Below are positions 25,667 through 33,475 of a DNA stretch of 64,000 bases, piece after piece. Numbering within the stretch: position 1 is the stretch's first letter; each line of letters starts with the position of its first letter. Source of the stretch: Phycisphaerales bacterium (GTDB taxonomy: Bacteria; Planctomycetota; Phycisphaerae; Tepidisphaerales; Tepidisphaeraceae); NCBI GenBank assembly GCA_020853095.1, contig JADYZN010000033.1, positions 62,001-126,000 of the forward strand, read 5' to 3'. Below the pieces are notes generated by a model that was not told where the DNA came from, ran no database searches, and saw only the letters and a list, made by a program, of their open reading frames with translations. The position numbers were made by a program, and so were the translations under genes.

Positions 25667-27033
25667 GATGGAAATTCCCCAAATCGGATCTGCCCGCGCA
25701 ACCGGCCGGCCGCCTCGGCCAGCCAATCCTTCACCTTCTCCTCCAATCCTTCGATCCGCCCCGCCTCCACCTCGCGTACCGCTTTATTCAGGATGGCCGA
25801 CAGATGCGCGGAGGCCAGCACCGCGAATGGACTGCTGTACGAGGGTGGAATCTGGCCGGCCAGCTCGACGTACAACTCCTCGATTTTCTGCCCTCCGAAA
25901 AACGCATCCGGCCGATGGTAGGCCGAATTGTCCCACGCCATCTTCAGCGGCGGCAAAATGTCGCTGGTTTGTCTTCTCGCCTTCAATGCCTGCGGTGAAA
26001 ATTGCAAAAATCGCAACAAATCCCACGCCCTATTCGGATCGGAACCGTTTTTTACAATCCCCATCATCGTCCCCCCCCACGTCGCGGTGGGCGCATCCTC
26101 CGCCTCAAACCGCGGCAACGGCATCATCGCCAGCTTCCCCTTCAGTTCAGGAGCGTATTCCCTCAAATATCCCACGCGCCAATCCGGCATCAACAGCGAA
26201 CACAATTCCCCCCGCGCCAAATCCTTCGCAAACCCCACCTCCCCCGCCGAGGCATCCTCCCCGATCTTCCCCTCGCCGGCCACCAGCCGGGCATAAAACA
26301 CTACCGTCTTTGCCACGCCTGCCTCATCCAGATGCACCGAATTGTCCGGCCCCAGCAGATGAATCCGGCGTTGTTGCAGCATCATTCTCAACGCATCCAC
26401 CGATGCGCCCGGCAGCTCCATCGCCCACCGCCGCTCGATGCCCCGTTCCCGCCAGAACCGCTGAAATCGCACCCCCATCGCCTGAAATTCTTCCCAGGTC
26501 TTCGCCCGGGCCGGATCAATCCCGGCCTCATCAAACAAATCCTTGCGATACGCCAAACCGACCGGGTGAACGTCATGCGGCACGCCGAAAATCACCCCAT
26601 CCTTCGTCCACGGGGCCAGCCGCCACGGCACGATCTGTCCATCCAATCCCCCCTCGCGCAGAAGATCATTCAGCGGCAGCAATCCCACCCCACGCAGGGG
26701 CGCGCGGAAATATTTCCCGATCGAGCCGATTTCAATCTCCACCAGGTCCGGCACATCATGGCTCTGAGAATGGATCAACGACAGCAGCCGAACATCCAGC
26801 GCGTTGGCCGACATCAACTGCACCTTCACCCGCCGGCCCGTCGCCGCCTCGTACTGCTCCACCAGGGAGGGCAAGCCGTCAATCCGATCGCGATACATCC
26901 GCGCATGTTCCACTGCAAACGTCCAGACCGTCAGATCAGGCGTGCGGGGTGAAGGCCGAACCATCACCAGTGCGCCGGCCGCGATAGCCACTGCCGCCAT
27001 CAAAATCATTGGTTTGGGCAAGCTAAAGCTCAT
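25663..27033 (-). CDS. extracellular sugar-binding protein of an ABC importer
   Basis: A 456-residue solute-binding protein of family 1 (MalE/UgpB-like). The N-terminal membrane segment (MILMAAVAIAAGALVMV) has no lipobox, so it is a signal sequence or an anchor. PDLTVWTFAVEHARMYRDRI, GVIFGVPHDVHPVGLAYRKD and TATWGGTMMGIVKNGSDPNR are the characteristic ligand-side and hinge blocks. It is the first gene of an operon with two permeases (both overlaps ATGA). It is divergent from the Fur-family gene with an 80 bp intergenic region, so the two may be co-regulated. Confidence 0.88.
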   Translation of the reverse strand: MSFSLPKPMILMAAVAIAAGALVMVRPSPRTPDLTVWTFAVEHARMYRDRIDGLPSLVEQYEAATGRRVKVQLMSANALDVRLLSLIHSQSHDVPDLVEIEIGSIGKYFRAPLRGVGLLPLNDLLREGGLDGQIVPWRLAPWTKDGVIFGVPHDVHPVGLAYRKDLFDEAGIDPARAKTWEEFQAMGVRFQRFWRERGIERRWAMELPGASVDALRMMLQQRRIHLLGPDNSVHLDEAGVAKTVVFYARLVAGEGKIGEDASAGEVGFAKDLARGELCSLLMPDWRVGYLREYAPELKGKLAMMPLPRFEAEDAPTATWGGTMMGIVKNGSDPNRAWDLLRFLQFSPQALKARRQTSDILPPLKMAWDNSAYHRPDAFFGGQKIEELYVELAGQIPPSYSSPFAVLASAHLSAILNKAVREVEAGRIEGLEEKVKDWLAEAAGRLRGQIRFGEFPS

Positions 27034-27075
27034 GTGTTGGCCGGATTGTGGTGCTGTAATTTACTCAATGCAAAC

Positions 27076-27103
27076 TTGACCCCGCGCATTGTGGGGTTAG
27101 ACT
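27076..27103 (+). promoter_or_regulatory. promoter of the Fur-family gene
   Basis: TTGACC (27076-27081), a 16 nt spacer and TAGACT (27098-27103). The ATG at 27114 is 10 nt downstream. The spacer contains a CCCC..GGGG inverted repeat (27080-27096) that could be an operator. Confidence 0.55.
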
Positions 27104-27113
27104 CAACTGGTCG

Positions 27114-27635
27114 ATGAGCCAAGGCACGCATATACTGCCAAGCCTTCCCAAGATCAGCGCCCGCGCCCGCAAGCAGGCTCTGCCTTACGAACCCGTGTGC
27201 GCCATTTTTCGGCGATATCTGCATCTCGAAAAGCTCAAATTCACACCCGAACGGGCGATGATTCTGGATGCGGTTTTACGCAAAACCGGCTTGTTTGAAG
27301 CCGAACAATTGGTCGATGATCTCAAACAGCTCGGCCATCGCGCCAGCCGTGCGACCGTCTACCGCACCCTCAGCCACCTTCAGGATGCGGGAATCTTAAA
27401 ACAGGTGTTTTTCGACAATAAGCAGTCCTATTACGAAGTCATCGCCGGCCGACAGACCTATGATTACCTGATCTGCGTCTGTTCTGGAAAGGTGATTGAG
27501 TTTAATAGCGAAAAGTTGCGGAAATTGCGTGATGAGATCTGTCGCGAACATGGATTTGAATCCGTGTCGCACCAGTTCCATATTTTTGGATTGTGCCCGG
27601 AAGCCAGGGAGAAGGCCAAGGAGTCCAAGGCCTAG
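27114..27635 (+). CDS. Fur-family transcriptional regulator with altered metal sites
   Basis: A 173-residue member of the Fur/Zur/PerR family. The winged-helix DNA-binding domain is clear (KFTPERAMILDAVLRKTGLF, RASRATVYRTLSHLQDAGIL). In the dimerisation domain, the usual His-rich segment before LICxxCGKVIEF is replaced by RQTYDY. The CxxC pair reads CVC shifted against SGKVIEF, and the C-terminal CxxC is reduced to one Cys (FGLCPEAREKA). REHGF and SHQFHIF keep one His each. The protein may sense something other than a classical divalent metal, or use a reduced site. It is divergent from the sugar importer operon and has a 30-residue N-terminal extension. Confidence 0.85.
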   Translation: MSQGTHILPSLPKISARARKQALPYEPVCAIFRRYLHLEKLKFTPERAMILDAVLRKTGLFEAEQLVDDLKQLGHRASRATVYRTLSHLQDAGILKQVFFDNKQSYYEVIAGRQTYDYLICVCSGKVIEFNSEKLRKLRDEICREHGFESVSHQFHIFGLCPEAREKAKESKA

Positions 27636-27721
27636 CACAAGGCCATGTAGGTCGCCAGCGCCAGCAGCGCGATTCGGATTTTTTTGTCCCAGAACACCGG
27701 ATTGCTCAGCAGTGCGATCAT
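27632..27721 (-). CDS. small hydrophobic peptide gene (29 residues)
   Basis: A short ORF running ATG (27721) to TAG (27632), overlapping the end of the Fur-family gene by 4 nt on the opposite strand. It encodes a peptide starting MIALLSNPVFWDKKIRIALL and ending ALATYMALC: a short polar segment and one membrane helix. A strong Shine-Dalgarno GGAG lies 7 nt before the ATG, and codon choice (CTG, GCG, ATC) resembles neighbouring genes. No homologue is recognised. It could be a small membrane protein or a chance ORF. Confidence 0.4.
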   Translation of the reverse strand: MIALLSNPVFWDKKIRIALLALATYMALC

Positions 27722-27903
27722 GACCAACTCCAAGGCTCTTGTCCTTCGGGGATGGAAACAAGGGCCATGCCAAAAATTTCTAAAGAGCGGAGACTACTCA
27801 TGCCGAGCCAGAGAACCAAGAAAATTCCAAAACTGTTGAATTCACCCCGGTGCGATTATACGGAATGTTGCTCATTTGCATCACTTTGACCGAAATTCGC
27901 GCC

Positions 27904-27909
27904 TATAAT
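27904..27909 (+). promoter_or_regulatory. -10 box upstream of the AraC-type regulator
   Basis: A perfect TATAAT about 90 nt before the regulator ATG, giving a leader of some 85 nt that contains a 16-codon ORF. A TTGACC lies only 12 nt upstream, too close for a standard -35. Confidence 0.5.
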
Positions 27910-27954
27910 GTTGACGTGACGCCACAAAAGAGAATAACGCAGGAATTGGTAACC

Positions 27955-28005
27955 ATGGCGGTTTTTTACCAACCCGAGCGATTACACACCGTAGTAGCAA
28001 TATGA
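27955..28005 (+). CDS. 16-residue upstream ORF coupled to the AraC-type gene
   Basis: ATG at 27955, preceded by AGGA about 9 nt upstream, reads MAVFYQPERLHTVVAI and stops at TGA 28003-28005, overlapping the regulator ATG (28002) as ATGA. The regulator itself has no convincing Shine-Dalgarno sequence. The arrangement suggests translational coupling through a leader peptide. It could be chance, given its length. Confidence 0.5.
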   Translation: MAVFYQPERLHTVVAI

Positions 28006-29210
28006 CTCAAATTAGTACCCAACGAGAACCACATCCTTCCGCCTCCATACCGGCCGGCGCGACGAGTGGTTTTTCTTATCCACAGCATTTTGAACGGCTT
28101 GGAAGAATTCTTCCCTATTCCGAAGCCCTGATCATCAGCAGCGTCCCACGAGGCGGTTTACAGGTTACACAGGCCGCCCATGGCAACGATGCCTTGCTCC
28201 GGTCGTATATCAAGGGAATGCACGCCTTAGACCGTGTTTCCTGGCAGACCATCATTGGCGGCCAGGCCTTGTCCGGGCAGGATGCCTGTGGGAAACATGG
28301 TTTTGACAACTGCAGCTTCCGTCAGCAAATCATGTCCGTGTCAGGGTTTGCACACATTGCCGCGGCGCGCATCCGCAATGTGATTTTGCCCGGTTACGAT
28401 GGAGTTTTGCAGGTTTATCGCAAGTTGGATCAGGAGCCGTTCTCGGCGGCGGATTTGCAGAAATTGGCATCGGCGGCCAAGGAAATTGAAACCGGCCTCG
28501 GCCGTGATCGCGAATCGCGATCCGACCGCAAACATCAACCCACACCCTTCTGGGCACATCGACCCGCGGCCCGGCAATTTATATTTGACCATGATTTGAA
28601 TGAGCTGCTCGGCGAGGATCGGCTCAGCCAGCTTGATGATCGCCTGAGGCATCAGATCGTCCAGCACGCCCGCCAACAGCTTCAACTGTTGAACGGACAA
28701 CCCTCCTTTGCCGACCGGTTGCAATTACCTGATTCCCGATCGGATTTGTGGACGTTTCGAGTTTCGGTCTTCAAGAGCTATCCCGCGCTGTCGGATGGGC
28801 CGGTGATTTTCTTTTGCCTTCAGCCAACCTGCGGCGAATGGTCATTGATCCGTCAGGAGGATTTTCAGGCGGATGCGGACCTGTCCCGGTTGATTCCATC
28901 CATGAAGTTCATGCGGGATGAATTTCAAAATGTTCCGACGTTGGATGAAATCGCCAAGCTGTCGCACCTCAGCCCGTACCATTTTCATCGGCAGTTTTCC
29001 GATCTGATGGGGCTGACGCCCAAGCATTTCATGCTGGAATGTCAGATTCAGAAAGCCAAGAGCCAACTGGCCGGCGGTGAAGCGGGGCTGCCGGAGATAT
29101 CCAAGTCGTGCGGTTTTTCGCACCAGAGCCATTTCACCAGCCGGTTCAAACAGGCGACCGGTCTGACTCCAACCCGCTGGCGGCGAATGATCGTCCAAAG
29201 CCGGGGTTGA
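28002..29210 (+). CDS. AraC-family transcriptional regulator
   Basis: A 402-residue regulator. The last 100 residues are a double helix-turn-helix AraC domain: VPTLDEIAKLSHLSPYHFHR, FSDLMGLTPKHFMLECQIQ and ISKSCGFSHQSHFTSRFKQ, with TGLTPTRWRRM as the closing signature. The long N-terminal region (about 280 residues) is of no family I can name. It has a GAF-like look (ILPYSEALIISSVPRGGLQV) and two Cys in CGKHGFDNCSF, which could bind a ligand or metal. An 85 nt leader with a 16-codon upstream ORF overlaps its start. The targets are unknown; it stands between the Fur-family gene and yidD. Confidence 0.88.
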   Translation: MTQISTQREPHPSASIPAGATSGFSYPQHFERLGRILPYSEALIISSVPRGGLQVTQAAHGNDALLRSYIKGMHALDRVSWQTIIGGQALSGQDACGKHGFDNCSFRQQIMSVSGFAHIAAARIRNVILPGYDGVLQVYRKLDQEPFSAADLQKLASAAKEIETGLGRDRESRSDRKHQPTPFWAHRPAARQFIFDHDLNELLGEDRLSQLDDRLRHQIVQHARQQLQLLNGQPSFADRLQLPDSRSDLWTFRVSVFKSYPALSDGPVIFFCLQPTCGEWSLIRQEDFQADADLSRLIPSMKFMRDEFQNVPTLDEIAKLSHLSPYHFHRQFSDLMGLTPKHFMLECQIQKAKSQLAGGEAGLPEISKSCGFSHQSHFTSRFKQATGLTPTRWRRMIVQSRG

Positions 29211-29223
29211 TCAAGGGTGAATT

Positions 29224-29463
29224 TCAGGCCGGATCGTATCCTTTGCCACCCCAGGGATGGCATCGGCCGATGCGTTTAAGGGCCTTCCACCCGCCGCGCC
29301 ATGGGCCGTACTTGGCGATGGCATCAAGGGCATACTGGCTGCAGGTGGGGTAATAGCGGCACTGCCCGCCCAAAATCCGGCTGAGGGTGACCCGGTAGAG
29401 CAGGACCAGGTGGATCATCAGCCAACTGGCAAGGCGGCCGGGAACCGCTACCATTCCGTTCAT
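29224..29463 (-). CDS. yidD: membrane protein insertion efficiency factor YidD
   Basis: A 79-residue YidD, a small membrane-associated protein that helps YidC insert proteins. The signature is clear: LASWLMIHLVLLYRVTLSRI, GGQCRYYPTCSQYALDAI and GWKALKRIGRCHPWGGKGYD, including the three conserved Cys. In most bacteria it is encoded between rnpA and yidC; here it stands alone, divergent from a UbiA-like gene. An ATG at 29487 would add eight residues; I chose the one at 29463, which gives a more typical length. The frame remains open further upstream without homology. Confidence 0.92.
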   Translation of the reverse strand: MNGMVAVPGRLASWLMIHLVLLYRVTLSRILGGQCRYYPTCSQYALDAIAKYGPWRGGWKALKRIGRCHPWGGKGYDPA

Positions 29464-29532
29464 CTTTTTATTGAAACCCAGGGGCATAACCGTCCCGATC
29501 AATCCGTTACGGTCCATCACGCACCAGCAATC

Positions 29533-30408
29533 ATGCGACTGTTGTCCAGCATACTCAATTGGATTCTCTACTCCAGCGTTTTCGCGGGATTCTGCGCGTT
29601 GGGATTGAGCATGGCGACCGAAAGCCTGCTGCTGGCGACCAACCCGGATGGCAACCCCGGCAGGCTGGTCTGGTTGACGCCGCTCCATCTGTTCGTCTTC
29701 GCCAACACCCTTTTGATTTACAACGTTCACTACGGAATCAAGCGATTGCCCGCCGGCGCCAGCGACCGCGCGGACTGGTCGGCCCGCCACCGATCGGTCC
29801 ATCCATGGCTGATCGGCCTCAGCGCGATCGCTTCCGGCGTCTGCCTGTTATTTTTGAACAGGGAAGTTTTGCTGGCCAGTTTGCTTCTGGGTGTTTTGTC
29901 GCTGGCCTATTCGCTTCCCATCCTGCCGTTCATCGAAAAAAAACGACTCAAGGATTTTGGCCTGCTCAAGCTGTTGCTGCTGTGCTTTGTCTGGGCGAGC
30001 GTGACCACCTGGCTGCCAACGCTTCAGTGGGGGAAAAAGTTCAATCATTACGAGGTGGAATTTCTGCTTCGGTTCACGCTGATGATGCCTTTGTGCATCG
30101 CCTTCGACATCCGGGACATGCGGATTGATCGGCAAAACCGCATCTTCACCCTGCCCAACGTCATCGGTCTGCCCAATGCCTACCGCCTGATCAACCTGTC
30201 ACTGCTCGCTCTGATCGCCCTGGCGATCTGGCAATATGCCCGCTATCCAATCCTTCACCGTTTGATCGGAGCCTTCGCCATCGCACTGCTCATCAAGGTC
30301 ATCATCCATTATTCCAGGAAATACAACAGCGATCGCTATCATCTGCTGGCCATTGACGGGGTGATGATTCTTTATGCGCTGTTGATCATTGTCCCACAGG
30401 TCAAATGA
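29533..30408 (+). CDS. UbiA-like prenyltransferase-family membrane protein
   Basis: A 291-residue polytopic protein with about eight helices. The second acidic motif of UbiA-type prenyltransferases is visible (DIRDMRIDRQNRIFTLPNVI), followed by GLPNAYRLINLSLLALIALA. The first acidic motif, usually NDxxDxxxD, is replaced by NTLLIYNVHYGIKR, which lacks both Asp. Such divergent UbiA-like proteins may not transfer prenyl groups onto aromatic rings in the usual way. ATG at 29533 begins MRLLSSILNWILYSS; the longer frame upstream overlaps yidD. It is convergent with the PEP-CTERM gene. Confidence 0.72.
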   Translation: MRLLSSILNWILYSSVFAGFCALGLSMATESLLLATNPDGNPGRLVWLTPLHLFVFANTLLIYNVHYGIKRLPAGASDRADWSARHRSVHPWLIGLSAIASGVCLLFLNREVLLASLLLGVLSLAYSLPILPFIEKKRLKDFGLLKLLLLCFVWASVTTWLPTLQWGKKFNHYEVEFLLRFTLMMPLCIAFDIRDMRIDRQNRIFTLPNVIGLPNAYRLINLSLLALIALAIWQYARYPILHRLIGAFAIALLIKVIIHYSRKYNSDRYHLLAIDGVMILYALLIIVPQVK

Positions 30409-30427
30409 TGTCGATGCTTGCCGGACA

Positions 30428-30459
30428 TAAAAAGCGAGAGCCGGCAAAAATGCCGGCTC
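30428..30459 (-). terminator. Rho-independent terminator of the PEP-CTERM gene
   Basis: A perfect 9 bp GC-rich stem (30438-30446 with 30451-30459), 4 nt loop. On the minus strand it is followed by GC and a run of five T. It lies 27 nt after the stop of the PEP-CTERM gene and is the clearest intrinsic terminator in the window. Confidence 0.85.
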
Positions 30460-30485
30460 CCATTCATAATCTATTCGATTCGGTG

Positions 30486-31028
30486 TCAGTGGCGGCGACG
30501 GGGCAGGAACAACCCGCCAAGCAAGGCAAGCATGCCGAAGCTGGTCGGTTCCGGGACGCCGGTGATGGTGATGTCGGCCTTGGCACGGGCACCGTCGAGC
30601 AAGCCAGAGATTGAAAAATTAGTGAGGTCGAGGTGACCATATCCATTGCTGTCAACACTCATGGAGATATTGCCGGTGATCGTGGTTCCATTGGAATTTT
30701 CGTTGATATCCATGTTGCTGAGTGTGGCGGGCAAAACTCCAATCGTACCGTTGCCTGTAAGGTCACTGGGGTCAAACTGACCCATGATATCCAACCATCC
30801 TAATGATGTATGGCCATCCGCCTGGATAATTGAATAGGAATATTGATATTCCGGATATCCCAAATCAATTGGCGTGGATGATGTCCACGAAGCATTGGGT
30901 GTTGAGCTGGAGACTTCCAAAAGGTCGGTTGTCCAGTTGGTGGGATTGACCGCCCAAGCCGACAGGGTGGAAATGGCCAAAGTGCCGACAAAAACGCTGG
31001 CCATCCGCCGAATGTTACGATGTTGCAC
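30486..31028 (-). CDS. PEP-CTERM sorting-domain protein
   Basis: A 180-residue exported protein. A signal peptide (MASVFVGTLAISTLSAWA) is followed by a Thr/Ser/Asn-rich mature domain (TGNGTIGVLPATLSNMDINE and similar), which is typical of surface beta-rich proteins. The C-terminus VPEPTSFGMLALLGGLFLPR RRH has the PEP motif, a hydrophobic helix and an Arg-rich end, the signal for exosortase/archaeosortase. I chose GTG at 31028 because AAGGAGG lies 8 nt upstream; an earlier ATG at 31130 lacks this. It has its own promoter and terminator. No exosortase gene is in the window. Confidence 0.9.
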   Translation of the reverse strand: MQHRNIRRMASVFVGTLAISTLSAWAVNPTNWTTDLLEVSSSTPNASWTSSTPIDLGYPEYQYSYSIIQADGHTSLGWLDIMGQFDPSDLTGNGTIGVLPATLSNMDINENSNGTTITGNISMSVDSNGYGHLDLTNFSISGLLDGARAKADITITGVPEPTSFGMLALLGGLFLPRRRH

Positions 31029-31059
31029 GATAGGTTCCTCCTTACCTCGTAGTGAATGT

Positions 31060-31088
31060 ATTATGATTGACAATACCGGATAAGTCAA
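31060..31088 (-). promoter_or_regulatory. promoter of the PEP-CTERM gene
   Basis: On the minus strand TTGACT (31088-31083), a 17 nt spacer and CATAAT (31065-31060). A leader of about 25 nt follows with AAGGAGG before GTG at 31028, so this promoter is of the normal leadered type. Confidence 0.7.
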
Positions 31089-31123
31089 GATTTTTTTTGT
31101 AATTTCAAATTGAGGGTAATTGA

Positions 31124-32254
31124 ATGCCATCCGCGGAGATTTCGGCCAAATTACAGATACTTGGGGCGTTTCTGGACCGGCATCGGCTGGAGGGGGTGAT
31201 TTTGCAGAATCGCAATCATTTCGCGTGGATCACGGGGGGACGGAACAACATGATCCCGAACAATTCGCCGGGCGGGGTGGCGGCGATCTTCGCGACGGCG
31301 GATTCTCGGGTTTGTCTGGCGAATAACATCGAGTCGGCCCGATTTGCCGGGGAGGAACTGGCGGGGACGGGAATCGAGGTGGTGGAGTATCCCTGGTACG
31401 ACCTGAAGGAGGCGGGAAAGCGGATCGACCAAATCATCGGCGGCCGGCGGGTGGCGGCGGATGTGGGGCCTGTGGGAGAGCTGTCGCATCTGAAGACACC
31501 ATTGCAAGCCATGCCGGACGATTTTCGCGAATTGCGCTGGTCGTTGACGCCCCAGGAGATCGAACGGTATCGCGAGGGGGGCGCGCGGGCATCGCAGGCG
31601 ATGGAGTCGGCGTGCCGGCAGGTGATACCTGGGATGAGCGAGCATGAGATCGCGGGGCTGATGGATCAGGAGGTCCGGCGTACCGGCTGCACTCCGGTGG
31701 TGACGTTGGTGGCGGCCGACGATCGGATTGAGCGGTTTCGCCATCCGATCCCGACCGATCAGCGCGTGGATGGATACATCATGCTGGTGTCGTGCGCGGA
31801 ATTTGGCGGACTGATCTCGAATTTAACACGGTTTGTCAGCTTCAGGCCGGTCAGTGCGGAACTTCGCGCAAAACAGCAGGCGGTGGTGAACGTCGATCTG
31901 GCGGTTAATTCATTGACCCGGCCCGGGCGGACGCTGGGGGAGATCTTCGCGGACCTGCAAAAAGCATATGCCGACAATGGGCATCCGGACCAATGGAGGC
32001 ATCATCATCAGGGTGGATCGACCGGTTACGCGGGACGGGAGGAATTTGCCCGGCCGGCCAGCACGGTGAATGTGAGGGAGAATCAGGCCTTCGCATGGAA
32101 CCCGTCGATCACGGGGGTCAAGTCGGAAGACACGATGGTGTGTACGGCCGCGGGATTTGAATTTTTAACCGGCGCTTCGGCGGATTGGCCGATGCTGACG
32201 GCGCGGTTTGGGGATCGACAGATGGACCGGCCGGATATTTTGGTGAAATCTTGA
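31124..32254 (+). CDS. M24-fold protein (Xaa-Pro aminopeptidase-like), probably without the dinuclear metal site
   Basis: A 376-residue protein with the creatinase N-terminal domain (GVILQNRNHFAWITGGRNNM) and the pita-bread domain (SQAMESACRQVIPGMSEHEI). In M24 peptidases the metal site has five ligands. Here the first Asp pair aligns with Ser and Asn (MLVSCAEFGGLISNLTRF), the first Glu with Asn (AFAWNPSITGVKSEDT) and the His region reads HHHQGGSTGYAG; only the last Glu (SEDT) remains. Catalysis by the usual two-metal mechanism is therefore doubtful. ATG at 31124 has GAGGG 9 nt upstream. It lies 78 nt upstream of the Liv operon on the same strand. Confidence 0.82.
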   Translation: MPSAEISAKLQILGAFLDRHRLEGVILQNRNHFAWITGGRNNMIPNNSPGGVAAIFATADSRVCLANNIESARFAGEELAGTGIEVVEYPWYDLKEAGKRIDQIIGGRRVAADVGPVGELSHLKTPLQAMPDDFRELRWSLTPQEIERYREGGARASQAMESACRQVIPGMSEHEIAGLMDQEVRRTGCTPVVTLVAADDRIERFRHPIPTDQRVDGYIMLVSCAEFGGLISNLTRFVSFRPVSAELRAKQQAVVNVDLAVNSLTRPGRTLGEIFADLQKAYADNGHPDQWRHHHQGGSTGYAGREEFARPASTVNVRENQAFAWNPSITGVKSEDTMVCTAAGFEFLTGASADWPMLTARFGDRQMDRPDILVKS

Positions 32255-32332
32255 TCGGTCAAAATGTTGCGGGGGGAGCGGGCAGCGGCTACATTTCGCG
32301 CATCAATCAGAACCCTTCCGGGAGTGCGAACA

Positions 32333-33475
32333 ATGAGATGCGCGGGAATCATCATTTTGCTGGCGTTGGGACTGGGATTGGCGCCGATGGGGTGCAAGGA
32401 CAAGGGTGGACAACGGGACCATTCCACCGGCGACATCCTGATCGGCGAATATGGCTCGATGACCGGCCCGACGGCGACGTTCGGGCAAAGCTCGCATGAA
32501 GGGGTGATGCTGGCGATCGAGCAGATCAACGCCGAGGGGGGCGTGCTGGGGCGGAAGATCCGGGTCATTTCCGAAGATGATCAATCCAAGGCGGATGAGG
32601 CGGTCAACGCGGTGCAGAAGCTGATCAACCGGGATGGCGTGGTGGCGATCATCGGCGAGGTGGCGTCCAAGCGGAGCCTGGCGGCCGGTTCGGTCTGTCA
32701 GAAGTACAAGATTCCGATGCTGTCGCCGGCCAGCACCAACCCGGAGGTGACACGGACGGGCGATTACATTTTCCGCACCTGTTTCACGGACGATTTTCAG
32801 GGAAAGGTGGGCGGGCAGTTCGCCCTTCGCCGCGGATGGAAAAACGTGGCGATCTTGACGGATGTGAACAACGATTACAGCAAGGGGCTGGCGCATTTTT
32901 TCCGCGCGGTGTACGGCAAATCGGGCAACATCGTGGCCGATGAGAGCTATCGTGAGGGGGACAAGGATTTCAAGGCGCAACTGACGACGATCAAGGGGAA
33001 GAACCCCGATGCGGTCTTTTTGCCGGGGTATTACACGGATGTGGGGTTGATTTTGCGGCAGGCGCGGGAGCTGGGGTTGAACGTGCCGTTTTTCGGCGGC
33101 GATGGATGGGACAGCCCCGAAACGCTGACACTGGGGAAGGTTGTCGATGGGTGTTTTTATTCCAACCACTATTCGCCCGAAGACCCCCGGCCTGAAGTGC
33201 AGGCGTTTTTGAAGGCGTACGAGGCCAAATACAACAAAATCCCCGATGCGATGGCGACGCTGGGGTATGATGCGGCGAGGGTGATGGCCGATGCGATCAA
33301 ACGGGCCGGCAAGGCCGATCCACAGGCCATTCGCGACGCCCTGGCCCAGACGAAGGATTTTTCCGGGGCCAGCGGCATCATCACCATCGACGCCGAACGC
33401 AACGCCAAAAAGCCCGCGGTGATCCTCGAAATCCGCGATGGCAAAACGCACCTTGTCGATACGATTCAGCCCTGA
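32333..33475 (+). CDS. branched-chain amino-acid ABC transporter substrate-binding protein (LivJ-like)
   Basis: A 380-residue periplasmic binding protein. The signal sequence ends at LGLGLAPMGCKDKGG, where the Cys suggests a lipoprotein. The mature protein follows the type I Leu/Ile/Val-binding fold: ILIGEYGSMTGPTATFGQSS, AIEQINAEGGVLGRKIRVIS, VVAIIGEVASKRSLAAGSVC and KIPMLSPASTNPEVTRTGDY. It should bind branched-chain amino acids or a related small molecule such as urea or amides. GGGAG lies 9 nt before the ATG. Its TGA overlaps the livH ATG, beginning a five-gene operon of binding protein, two permeases and two ATPases. Confidence 0.93.
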   Translation: MRCAGIIILLALGLGLAPMGCKDKGGQRDHSTGDILIGEYGSMTGPTATFGQSSHEGVMLAIEQINAEGGVLGRKIRVISEDDQSKADEAVNAVQKLINRDGVVAIIGEVASKRSLAAGSVCQKYKIPMLSPASTNPEVTRTGDYIFRTCFTDDFQGKVGGQFALRRGWKNVAILTDVNNDYSKGLAHFFRAVYGKSGNIVADESYREGDKDFKAQLTTIKGKNPDAVFLPGYYTDVGLILRQARELGLNVPFFGGDGWDSPETLTLGKVVDGCFYSNHYSPEDPRPEVQAFLKAYEAKYNKIPDAMATLGYDAARVMADAIKRAGKADPQAIRDALAQTKDFSGASGIITIDAERNAKKPAVILEIRDGKTHLVDTIQP

